Positions 7,953 to 14,287 of a DNA stretch of 14,394 nt are shown here, piece by piece. The notes beneath the pieces are model-generated. The model saw only the letters and a program-made list of their open reading frames with translations. It was not told where the DNA came from and made no database searches. The position numbers were made by a program, and so were the translations under genes. Positions within the stretch are counted from its first letter, which is position 1. The number at the start of each line of letters is the position of its first letter. This stretch comes from JBAXZR01 sp041670165 (GTDB taxonomy: Bacteria > Bacillota > Clostridia > Christensenellales > UBA1242): positions 1 through 14,394 of the forward strand of contig JBAXZR010000023.1 in the NCBI GenBank assembly GCA_041670165.1, given 5' to 3'.

Positions 7953-8861
7953 ATGATTGATTTACATTGTCACAGCACGGCTTCAGATGGAGAAAACAAC
8001 GCAATTACTCTATTAAAAATGGCAGAAAAAAAGAAACTAGATGTTTTTGCTCTCACCGACCATGATGATTGCACAACAACCAAATTTGTTATGGAACAAG
8101 CAAAAAAACTTTTTTCTGGAATTTTTGTTTCTGGAATTGAACTTACAACTTCCTGTCTTAAACAAGGGATTGAATTACTTTGTTATGGCTTTGACCCAAC
8201 TAGGCTTGAAAGTGAGTTAAAAAAAGTCAATCACCCAACCTATTGGAGTGCATTCAAAAAACAATTTATTATGTTGCTTGAAGCCATGGACAGAGCAAAA
8301 GCAATTCTTTCTAATGAAGTTAGAAATTTTGCAAATTTACCTGTTGAAGATATTAAAAAACTTAATGCAAAAAAACTTGTTTTAAAAGATTTTTTATCAC
8401 ATGAAGAAAATTTTCATTTAATTGATGACATAAGCAATTTTAAAAGTTTTTCTAATTTTTATCGCAAAGAATTCACAAATCCTAGAAGCAAATTTTTTGC
8501 AGATTCTGGAGCAATTTTTGCTTCACCTGAAAAAATTTATGAAATTGTTCATGCGTGTGGCGGACTTGTTTTTCTTGCACATGATTTCAATTATGGAGAA
8601 CAAGCCATTCCAGTATTAAATGAATTAACAGAAAAACACCTAATTGATGGAATTGAATGTATGCACAAAAATTTTACAAAAGAAAATCAAGATTATTTAT
8701 TTGAATACGCCCGTAAACATAATTTATTCACAAGTGGCGGAAGTGATTTTCACAGAGAATCATCATCTCCTTTTGCAAAGGCAAGCCTTAATCAAGAAAT
8801 TCCAACTTCTCTAATTAAGCCTTGGATTGACAAAATTACTGGGGTAGCACCAAAAAAATAA
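7953..8861 (+). CDS. PHP-domain metal-dependent phosphoesterase
   Basis: A 302-residue cytoplasmic protein of the PHP family (polymerase and histidinol phosphatase fold). It is closest in layout to the TrpH/YciV group, which hydrolyses 3',5'-nucleoside bisphosphates or trims short RNA ends. Metal ligands are visible in order: HCH (His5, His7), Asp12, TDHD (Asp36, His37), GIE (Glu63), LAHD (His210) and GSDFH (Asp265, His267). The middle part (about 85-190) is divergent and Lys-rich, longer than in typical YciV. It has its own promoter and a GGAG ribosome site. The final residues TGVAPKK and the stop codon lie inside a dispersed repeat that starts at 8837, so the original C-terminus may have been replaced. 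The exact substrate is not determined. Confidence 0.85.
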   Translation: MIDLHCHSTASDGENNAITLLKMAEKKKLDVFALTDHDDCTTTKFVMEQAKKLFSGIFVSGIELTTSCLKQGIELLCYGFDPTRLESELKKVNHPTYWSAFKKQFIMLLEAMDRAKAILSNEVRNFANLPVEDIKKLNAKKLVLKDFLSHEENFHLIDDISNFKSFSNFYRKEFTNPRSKFFADSGAIFASPEKIYEIVHACGGLVFLAHDFNYGEQAIPVLNELTEKHLIDGIECMHKNFTKENQDYLFEYARKHNLFTSGGSDFHRESSSPFAKASLNQEIPTSLIKPWIDKITGVAPKK

Positions 8862-8941
8862 CACTGACACGCAAAACAATTGTTTTGCTAACAGCTATTT
8901 TTTCGGTTCCCCTCTGGAAATCCTTCTCCTCTTAAGGTGTT
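8837..8941 (+). repeat. Dispersed hairpin repeat, copy 1
   Basis: About 105 bases here match 14288-14394 closely, starting TACTGGGGTAGCACC and ending near TTAAGGTGTT. The core is a perfect palindrome, GCAAAACA-AT-TGTTTTGC, nested in a longer imperfect stem (CTG/CAG, then A-rich/T-rich arms). In copy 2 the palindrome reads GCAAAAT-TAAC-ATTTTGC: the seventh stem pair changes from C-G to T-A, so pairing is kept. Copy 1 overlaps the last codons of the PHP gene. It carries no open reading frame and may also act as a terminator. Confidence 0.8.
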
Positions 8942-9169
8942 CGCTGAAAAAAAATCTTGCTAAAACTAAATTTTGGCATAATTTTTTTTGCTCCAATTTG
9001 TTAAGAGATTGTTATTATAAATAAAATATTTTAATAAAACTGCTATAAATTCGTGCAGATTTTTTGAACTCCTTATTTTTAAAAACAATTATTTTCTACT
9101 AATCGTTTGTTAATATTAATAAACATTTTATAAAGATTATTTTAATGATTATTTTATAAGATTTAAATA
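8942..9169. other. AT-rich intergenic region before trxB
   Basis: No gene is supportable between the repeat and the trxB control region. The one clear element is the terminator at 8959-8989. Confidence 0.5.
8959..8989 (+). terminator. Rho-independent terminator candidate downstream of the PHP gene
   Basis: GCTAAAA (8959-8965) pairs with TTTTGGC (8971-8977), including one G-T wobble, around a 5-base loop. ATAA and eight T follow. It would end plus-strand transcripts that pass the repeat hairpin. Confidence 0.5.
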
Positions 9170-9270
9170 TTATCAAATAAATGTCATTTAAAAAATTGAA
9201 ATTTTTCTAAAAGATACTCTTTACAAATAAAATATAAATTTGAAATGACTTTTTGCTAAATATTTGATAA
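9170..9270 (+). promoter_or_regulatory. Interrupted inverted repeat upstream of trxB
   Basis: The left arm has TTATCAAATA (9170-9179) and GTCATTT (9183-9189). The right arm has AAATGAC (9243-9249) and TATTTGATAA (9261-9270). Both blocks are exact reverse complements in matching order, but the inner gaps differ (3 versus 11 bases). The right arm ends 36 bases before the trxB ATG and overlaps the expected promoter; TTGAAA at 9240-9245 could be its -35. This looks like paired operator sites, though the regulator is unknown. Confidence 0.4.
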
Positions 9271-9306
9271 CATACAAAGGTAATTCAAAAAATTAGGAGT
9301 CAAAAT

Positions 9307-10230
9307 ATGATTTATGATATGATTATTGTTGGTGGTGGTCCTGCAGGATTAACCGCAGCCATATATGGAGCAAGAGCAGGAAAAAAAGTTTTAGTTTTGG
9401 AAAGGCTTGTAATTGGTGGACAAATTGCACCAATAAACAAACTAGAAAATTACCCAGGACTTATGAATATAAGCGGATTTGAGCTAGCCATGAAAATGCA
9501 TGAACAAGCAACTTTTCTTGGCGCGGAAACTGTATATGCAGATGTGCTCTCTTTTTCATTATTAGAAAAAATTAAAAAATTAACAACAACGGAAGGAACA
9601 TTTGAAGCCAAAGCAATCATATTATGTCTAGGAGCAAGCAGCAAACAATTAAATATCAGCAATGAGAAAAAATTTATTGGCAAAGGCATTTCTTATTGTG
9701 CAACTTGCGACGGCAACTTTTTTAAAAACAAAGCAGTTGCAGTTGTGGGTGGTGGAAACACTTCACTTGATGATGTTCTATATCTTTCTGATCTTGCAAG
9801 CAAGGTTTACCTTATACATAGAAGACAAACTTTCAGAGCAGACGGCCTTGTTGTTGAAAAAGTTAAAGCATTAAGTGCAAAAGGAAAAATTGAATTTTGT
9901 CTTGACAGCGAAATCTCTGCAATTAATGGCGAAAACAATCTTGAAAAAATTGAAATTAAAAACAAAATAACAGGCGTTAAACGAGAAATTGCAGTTGAAG
10001 GACTTTTTGTTGCAGTTGGTCGTAAACCCGACACTGATCTTCTCAATGGAATTATTGCTCTTGATGAAAATCAATACATAATAACAGGTGAAAAAATGCA
10101 GACAAATATTTCTGGCGTTTTTGCAGCTGGAGATGTTGTAAAAAAACATGTTCGCCAAATTGTAACTGCGTGTAGCGAAGGTGCAATTGCTGCAACAAGT
10201 GCAAATGACTACATACTTGAAAATTTTTGA
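9307..10230 (+). CDS. trxB: Thioredoxin reductase (NADPH)
   Basis: A 307-residue flavoenzyme that uses NADPH to reduce thioredoxin in the cytoplasm. The FAD-binding GGGPAG is at 9-14 and the redox-active CATC pair at 131-134 (YCATCDG). The NADPH domain has GGGNT (148-152) and HRRQTFRA (171-178). The C-terminal FAD motif GVFAAGDV (270-277) is followed by the usual QIVTAxxEGAIAA. Length is typical (about 310). AGGAG lies seven bases before the ATG. The gene ends in TGA, and glmM begins nine bases later, so the two are probably one transcript. An inverted repeat precedes its promoter region. Confidence 0.96.
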   Translation: MIYDMIIVGGGPAGLTAAIYGARAGKKVLVLERLVIGGQIAPINKLENYPGLMNISGFELAMKMHEQATFLGAETVYADVLSFSLLEKIKKLTTTEGTFEAKAIILCLGASSKQLNISNEKKFIGKGISYCATCDGNFFKNKAVAVVGGGNTSLDDVLYLSDLASKVYLIHRRQTFRADGLVVEKVKALSAKGKIEFCLDSEISAINGENNLEKIEIKNKITGVKREIAVEGLFVAVGRKPDTDLLNGIIALDENQYIITGEKMQTNISGVFAAGDVVKKHVRQIVTACSEGAIAATSANDYILENF

Positions 10231-10239
10231 AGGTGAAAT

Positions 10240-11577
10240 TTGTTCAAAAAACTATTTGGCACAGATGGTATTCGAGGGCTTTATCCAGAAGAAATTGATT
10301 CTTCTCTTGCGTATGCAGTGGGTATGGCAGTGGCAACCACCTTTTCTTTGTTTCCTGAAAAAACAAATATTGTAATTGGCAAAGACACTCGTGAATCATG
10401 CCTGGAACTAGAAAAAGCACTTTCTGATGGAATAACAAGTATGGGCATGAATGCAACCATGATTGGAATTGTTCCAAGCGGTTGCATTTCATATTTAACA
10501 GAGCGAAAAGATTTTGCAGCAGGAGTAATGATTTCAGCATCACACAGCAAAAGTGATTACAATGGCATAAAAATTTTCGCCGCAAATGGCTTCAAAATTA
10601 GTGATGAACTAGAATCAAAAATTGAACAACTTGTAAGCATAAGTAGCACTCTTATCAAAACAACTGAGTTTGGAGAAAAAATTGTTGACAGCAAAGCATC
10701 AGACGACTACGAAAAATTCATAAGACAAAATTTGCCACAAAAAATATCTTTAAAAATAGCAATAGACTGTGCAAATGGTGCTTCATCACAACTAGCAAAA
10801 AAAATATTTTCAGGAAACAATTTTTCTTTTGTTTTCTGTGAACCAAACGGCAAAAACATAAATGAAAAATGTGGCGCAACAAATGTTTTTTCTTTATCTG
10901 AATTTGTTGTTAAAAACAATTTTGATTTGGGGCTTGCCTTTGATGGCGATGCAGATCGATTATTTGCTGTTGATGAAAAAGGAAATATCATTGATGGTGA
11001 CATGCTCATCTTTGCACTAGCTTGTTGGTTGAAAGAAAAAAACTTGCTTGCAAAAAACACAGTTGCCACAACCATTCTTTCAAATTGTGCTCTACCCTAT
11101 TTCTTAAATAAAAATTCAATCAGTTGTTTGCAAGCCGAAGTTGGCGACAAAGCAGTTGTTAACAAAATGTTAAAAGAAAATCTATGTTTTGGCGGAGAGC
11201 AAAGTGGTCATATTGTCTTTCTGGACAAAATGAAAACTGGCGATGGATTGTTCTCAGCATCAATGGTTATAAAAATGATTGAAGAAAAAAAACAGCCCGC
11301 AAGTGTGATACTTGGTCAACTAAAACGATTCCCGCAAATACAAATAAATGTTCCTGTTAATAAAAATAATAAGTCATTAATATTAAAATCCGAAAAATTG
11401 GCACAAAAAATTTTGGAAGTAGAAAATGAACTTTGTGGAAACGGAAGAGTTCTTATAAGAGCAAGCGGAACAGAAAATGTAATTAGAGTTTTGGTTGAGG
11501 GAGAAAATGACAAAGAAATTAAAAAGCTTGCTGAAGTTCTTGCTGATTTGGTAAAACAAATATCAGAAGAAATTTAA
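10240..11577 (+). CDS. glmM: Phosphoglucosamine mutase
   Basis: A 445-residue enzyme interconverting glucosamine-6-phosphate and glucosamine-1-phosphate, the step after GlmS on the way to UDP-GlcNAc. It begins FKKLFGTDGIRG, the family's N-terminal signature. The phosphorylated serine is Ser101 in ISASHS, the Mg-binding loop is DGDADR (235-240), the sugar-specificity loop is GEQSGH (319-324) and the phosphate-binding loop is RASGTE (407-412). Length is normal (about 448). The start is TTG, fixed by the conserved N-terminus and an AAGGTGA ribosome site just after the trxB stop. One oddity: after the active-site SASH, the usual Asn-Pro is Ser-Lys, although SDYNGIK then follows normally. Confidence 0.96.
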   Translation: MFKKLFGTDGIRGLYPEEIDSSLAYAVGMAVATTFSLFPEKTNIVIGKDTRESCLELEKALSDGITSMGMNATMIGIVPSGCISYLTERKDFAAGVMISASHSKSDYNGIKIFAANGFKISDELESKIEQLVSISSTLIKTTEFGEKIVDSKASDDYEKFIRQNLPQKISLKIAIDCANGASSQLAKKIFSGNNFSFVFCEPNGKNINEKCGATNVFSLSEFVVKNNFDLGLAFDGDADRLFAVDEKGNIIDGDMLIFALACWLKEKNLLAKNTVATTILSNCALPYFLNKNSISCLQAEVGDKAVVNKMLKENLCFGGEQSGHIVFLDKMKTGDGLFSASMVIKMIEEKKQPASVILGQLKRFPQIQINVPVNKNNKSLILKSEKLAQKILEVENELCGNGRVLIRASGTENVIRVLVEGENDKEIKKLAEVLADLVKQISEEI

Positions 11578-11741
11578 TATTTATAAAAATTTTTCGAAAC
11601 CAAATAACATGAAAAAAATACATTTTAAAATATAATTAAAATCTAAAAGCAAATTTATTTTAAGGAAAAATTTAATGATGAAAAAAATATATTTATAAAA
11701 GCAAATAAAGCAAATTTTAACATTATTATTAAATGAAAATT
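11578..11741. other. Short AT-rich spacer after glmM
   Basis: It contains a TATAAT (11631-11636) and, further on, AAGGAAAA followed by ATGATGAAAAAAATATATTTATAA with an early stop, giving a seven-codon frame. No -35 fits the TATAAT. I regard it as a spacer or gene remnant, not a supported leader peptide. Confidence 0.3.
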
Positions 11742-11743
11742 AA

Positions 11744-11776
11744 CAAAAAAAATGCCCTGCTTTGGGCATTTTTAAA
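11744..11776. terminator. Bidirectional rho-independent terminator
   Basis: AATGCCC (11751-11757) and GGGCATT (11764-11770) form a stem with a 6-base loop. On minus it is followed by a run of eight T and directly ends the gene at 11780-12157. On plus TTTT follows, and it can also stop trxB-glmM read-through. Confidence 0.85.
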
Positions 11777-11779
11777 ATA

Positions 11780-12157
11780 CTATTCTGGTTTATCAAAGAA
11801 AATAAACATATTTGCCATTTGAGTTGAACATTGAATAAGTTCCAAAATGTTTTCGGGAAGTTTTTCAACTGAGCTTACAGGACAAATAATTTCACCACCA
11901 CGCATTTTTAATGAGTATGCTTTAATAAGAGAAGATATACATTTTTTAACATCACTAGCAGAAAGTTCATAAAGTTTATTCATGTATTTAATCGTGCTTT
12001 TGTTGTCAGATAAAAACATTTCATCTTTATCTTGAATAAGCAAAATTTCTAGTGGAGTTGCATCAAAAAATGAAGCTCCACTTTTAATAATTATTTGATT
12101 ATCACTAATTTTTTGTGTCGTGAACATTTTTGAAAGATCTATATCTTGAAGCATCAT
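11780..12157 (-). CDS. Hypothetical protein, about 124 residues
   Basis: A small, soluble, acidic protein with no signal peptide or membrane segment. Two ATG codons open the frame; the second (12152-12154) is better spaced from AAAGGAG (12161-12167), so the protein is 124 or 125 residues. The pattern of a short beta-rich start (QIIIKSGASFFDATPLEILLIQDKDEMFLSDNKSTIKYM) followed by helices faintly recalls DUF1828-type proteins, but I cannot confirm that. It is flanked by a strong terminator and diverges from the DUF2726-like gene. No function is proposed. Confidence 0.75.
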   Translation of the reverse strand: MMLQDIDLSKMFTTQKISDNQIIIKSGASFFDATPLEILLIQDKDEMFLSDNKSTIKYMNKLYELSASDVKKCISSLIKAYSLKMRGGEIICPVSSVEKLPENILELIQCSTQMANMFIFFDKPE

Positions 12158-12177
12158 AAACTCCTTTATTTCTTTTC

Positions 12178-12205
12178 ATTTTATCACAAGTTTTATTTTT
12201 TGCAA
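12178..12205 (-). promoter_or_regulatory. Promoter of the small hypothetical gene
   Basis: Minus-strand TTGCAA (12200-12205), a 16-base spacer and TAAAAT (12178-12183), followed by the ribosome site and ATG. Its -35 overlaps the first of two direct repeats shared with the divergent gene. Confidence 0.45.
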
Positions 12206-12249
12206 AACAAAATTAGTGTTATTTTAACAGTTTTACTATGCAAAACAAA
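12201..12249. repeat. Direct repeat pair in a divergent promoter region
   Basis: TGCAAAACAAA occurs at 12201-12211 and again at 12239-12249, 38 bases start to start. One copy overlaps the minus-strand -35 and the other lies close to the plus-strand promoter zone. They could bind one regulator for both small genes, or be chance in AT-rich DNA. Confidence 0.35.
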
Positions 12250-12289
12250 GTTAAAATGATATTATATTGAAACAAAGGGAGATTCACAT

Positions 12290-12886
12290 ATGAGCATGTG
12301 CGGAATATCAACTCAAGAAATCGCAATAATTAGTATCATTATTGTTTCAGTGCTAATTTTGTTGTTTATTGTTTCTTTGAGCAAAAGTATTAGTACAGAA
12401 AAAAAATCAATAGATGGAAAAACAAAAACTTTTAATGTTGAAGAAGCAAATATCAAAATTAAAGAGAAATTTTTGTTTCAAAAAGAAATAAAAGTTCTTG
12501 ATATATTTGTCAAAAACTTTTCCACAAAGTATCTAATTGTCCCAAAAGTTGCCCTAAAAAATTTCATTGCACCAAAATCTTCGAAAATATTTTTCAATTC
12601 AATTTCTGGAAAAATAGTTGATTTTGTATTTTTTGACAAAATCAATCTAAATCCAGTGTTAGTAGTTGACATTTTTGACAACACTATGGGTGATGAATCA
12701 ATTAAGGAAATTGATAAAGACCTTGTTACTGCCCTGAAAGTAGTTTCACTTCCATTAATTTCAATTCAAATCAAAGATGATATTCTTGAAAAAGACATTT
12801 TGCCAGAAATTACATCAATTTTAGAGCCTGCCGTAAAAAGCATTAACGGAGAAATCAAAACTGTAGAAGATCTCAAAATAATTTAA
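12290..12886 (+). CDS. Membrane-anchored DUF2726-like protein
   Basis: A 198-residue protein with one N-terminal membrane segment (about residues 10-30, IAIISIIIVSVLILLFIVSL) and a soluble remainder. The region from about 60 to 160 resembles DUF2726, a domain related to the endonuclease-like fold: a basic VPKVAL-like strand, then VDFVFFD (about 111-117), PVLVVDIFD (about 121-130) and a helix ending in a VSLPLISIQI strand. DUF2726 proteins usually have Glu-x-Asp-Asp where this one has VDIFD, so catalytic activity is doubtful. AAAGGGAG lies eight bases before the ATG. It is divergent from the small hypothetical gene. The domain call is from memory of the family pattern and is moderate. Confidence 0.7.
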   Translation: MSMCGISTQEIAIISIIIVSVLILLFIVSLSKSISTEKKSIDGKTKTFNVEEANIKIKEKFLFQKEIKVLDIFVKNFSTKYLIVPKVALKNFIAPKSSKIFFNSISGKIVDFVFFDKINLNPVLVVDIFDNTMGDESIKEIDKDLVTALKVVSLPLISIQIKDDILEKDILPEITSILEPAVKSINGEIKTVEDLKII

Positions 12887-13049
12887 CAAACATAACAAAA
12901 GATTTCATGTGTAAAAGCCTAAGAAGAAAACATTTTTCCTTTTTTCAAAATCAAAATAAAAAAAATCCATATCAAATTGATTTTTAAAACTTTAAATAAA
13001 CAAACTTGAAAAAAACTTAATTATTTTAAAAATGTAAGAAATTAAGTGA
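12887..13049. other. AT-rich spacer after the DUF2726-like gene
   Basis: No gene is visible. AAAAATC (12961-12967) and GATTTTT (12979-12985) form a weak seven-pair stem ending in T, a possible plus-strand terminator. The end of the region meets the SRP RNA terminator on the other strand. Confidence 0.35.
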
Positions 13050-13088
13050 AATTAAAAAAACAAATAGCTTAAAACTACTTGTTTTTTT
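13050..13088 (-). terminator. Terminator of the SRP RNA
   Basis: On minus, AAACAAGTAG pairs fully with CTATTTGTTT (one G-U wobble) around a 7-base loop, followed by T-rich sequence. The 13058-13084 hairpin also has eight T on the plus side and could work both ways, but the G-U pair forms only on the minus transcript. A second hairpin, GGCAC/GTGCC (13095-13113), lies between it and the mature RNA end. Confidence 0.7.
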
Positions 13089-13128
13089 TGAAATGGCACA
13101 GTTAACAAGTGCCTTTATTGATTAAATT

Positions 13129-13399
13129 TGGTTGTGCGTTTGCTTCGTTAAAATCACAAATGTAGCCACCTAACAAAATTGCTCCTACAAAGTTTTCTCA
13201 TGGCACAAATATAGATCCGTTTAATGTTGCTGCCTTCCAGCCCTCACATGGTTCACGGTTACATTTTGCACAAGACTTTGTAATCAACACAAGTTTGATA
13301 GTTTCTTGCAAAAACAATCGTATCTCAATCAAACATTCAGCCTTGCATAAAGCGGATTTCAAGTTCAGAGAACCGCTAACTCCCCGCCTAGCACAACCA
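13129..13399 (-). ncRNA. ffs: Signal recognition particle RNA, long Gram-positive type with Alu domain
   Basis: The 5' part reads GGUUGUGCUAGGCGGGGAGUUAGCGG and later AAUCCGC, matching the Alu-domain start of Bacillus scRNA. The SRP54-binding hairpin is at about 13226-13260 (GUGAACCAUGU, then a GGAA tetraloop and GGCAGCA). The closing helix is perfect: bases 13391-13399 pair with 13129-13137, giving a mature RNA of 271 nt, the size I recall for Bacillus. In the apical helix the usual UCC/GGA flanks of the GGAA loop are GCU/GGC, so pairing is kept. The RNA scaffolds Ffh and targets signal-peptide proteins to the membrane. It diverges from the HEPN-CBS gene. Confidence 0.95.
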
Positions 13400-13404
13400 T
13401 TTAC

Positions 13405-13432
13405 ATTATATGCATTTATTTGTAAAAATCAA
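13405..13432 (-). promoter_or_regulatory. Promoter of the SRP RNA
   Basis: Minus-strand TTGATT (13427-13432), a 16-base spacer and a perfect TATAAT (13405-13410). Transcription should begin about six bases on, at or next to the first paired base of the RNA. Confidence 0.8.
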
Positions 13433-13470
13433 GTAAATTATATATATAAAACAAAAAACTTAATTTTGTT

Positions 13471-13498
13471 TTGAAAAGTTAAATTTTTGTGCTAATAT
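13471..13498 (+). promoter_or_regulatory. Promoter of the HEPN-CBS gene
   Basis: TTGAAA (13471-13476), a 16-base spacer and TAATAT (13493-13498) with an extended TGC before the -10. The leader would be only about 14 bases, just covering the AAGGAGG site. Confidence 0.6.
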
Positions 13499-13518
13499 AT
13501 TTTTTTAAGGAGGCAACA

Positions 13519-14235
13519 TTGAAACCTAATTCAAAAAGATTCATTGAAGCATTCAATCAAATTGATTATAGCCTTAGGACTCATTACAATATAAAAAGAA
13601 GTTTAAGCTTTTCTGATATGGTTAGAAAAAGTACTTCTTTCAGCTCAATAATAAGAAAATTTGAAGAAGATTTAATAGATTATAGTAGATTAAGAAATGC
13701 AATCATTCACAATTCAAATGATGAAATCACAATAGCCGAACCACATGATGAAGTAACAGATAAAATCGAAAGAATTGCAAAAATAATTTCCACACCTCCA
13801 ACAGTTCTTGACACAGTTTGCAAAAAAGGTGTTCTCGCTGTAGATTACAATGTGAAAGTTATTGAAGTAATTAAATTAATTGCCAAATCTGGCTTTTCCA
13901 ACATTCCCGTTTATAAAAATAGTTGTTTAATTGGTGTTGCAAATGGTCAAAAAATTCTAAATGAACTTGGAATAGCACTTGAACAAAAAAATGACTTAAC
14001 TAATTTTATAACATCAAAAACCATTGAAGAAATTATAAAACCAACTGAATTTCAATCATATTATGCGTTAGCTGATGCAAAGCTCACAATTGAAGAAGCA
14101 TTAAATATGTTCTATTCCAACAGAAAGTTGCTTGTTATTTTGGTTTCAAGAACAGGAGACATGCAAGAGCCAACAATTGGAATTGTAACCGCTTCCGACA
14201 TTATGGACATGAACACAATTTTGGATTCATATTAA
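13519..14235 (+). CDS. HEPN-like domain fused to a CBS-domain pair
   Basis: A 238-residue soluble protein. The TTG at 13519 is the start because AAGGAGG (13507-13513) lies five bases upstream; a GTG at 13489 falls inside the promoter. Residues 1-90 are mostly helical and carry RLRNAIIH, an Arg-Asn-x3-His motif (Arg59, Asn60, His64) that fits the RX4-6H signature of HEPN domains, followed by AEPHDEV. Many HEPN proteins are RNases or bind nucleotides. Residues about 92-150 and 170-235 form two CBS modules (IPVYKNSCLIGVANGQ; TIGIVTASDIMDM), which usually sense adenine nucleotides. A nucleotide-gated HEPN activity is an inference. No toxin or antitoxin partner lies next to it. It is divergent from the SRP RNA, and a dispersed repeat begins directly after its stop. 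Confidence 0.8.
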   Translation: MKPNSKRFIEAFNQIDYSLRTHYNIKRSLSFSDMVRKSTSFSSIIRKFEEDLIDYSRLRNAIIHNSNDEITIAEPHDEVTDKIERIAKIISTPPTVLDTVCKKGVLAVDYNVKVIEVIKLIAKSGFSNIPVYKNSCLIGVANGQKILNELGIALEQKNDLTNFITSKTIEEIIKPTEFQSYYALADAKLTIEEALNMFYSNRKLLVILVSRTGDMQEPTIGIVTASDIMDMNTILDSY

Positions 14236-14236
14236 A

Positions 14237-14287
14237 TACTGGGGATTACTGGGGTGACACCAAAAAAATCTAGCGGGTACGCAAAAG
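14237..14287 (+). repeat. Tandem partial units of the dispersed repeat
   Basis: TACTGGGG occurs at 14237, 14247 and 14288. The unit at 14247-14287 (TACTGGGGTGACACC, an A-run, TAGCGGGTACGCAAAAG) is a 41-base degenerate copy of the left half of the element that follows. Stacked left halves suggest partial duplication or repeated insertion at the same place. Confidence 0.6.

Noticed and set aside
10221..10230. Recoded TGA (Mycoplasma-like code)
   Set aside because: TGA ends trxB at the expected length, and no gene in the window needs TGA to be read through.
10707..11075. A 122-residue minus-strand frame
   Set aside because: It is antisense to glmM, whose motifs are intact, and has a shadow-like composition.
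11675..11698. Seven-codon leader peptide after glmM
   Set aside because: It reads only MMKKIYL, precedes no plus-strand gene for 590 bases and has no complete promoter.
13489..13518. GTG at 13489 as the start of the HEPN-CBS gene
   Set aside because: It overlaps the extended -10 promoter, and the strong AAGGAGG lies after it, in front of TTG at 13519.
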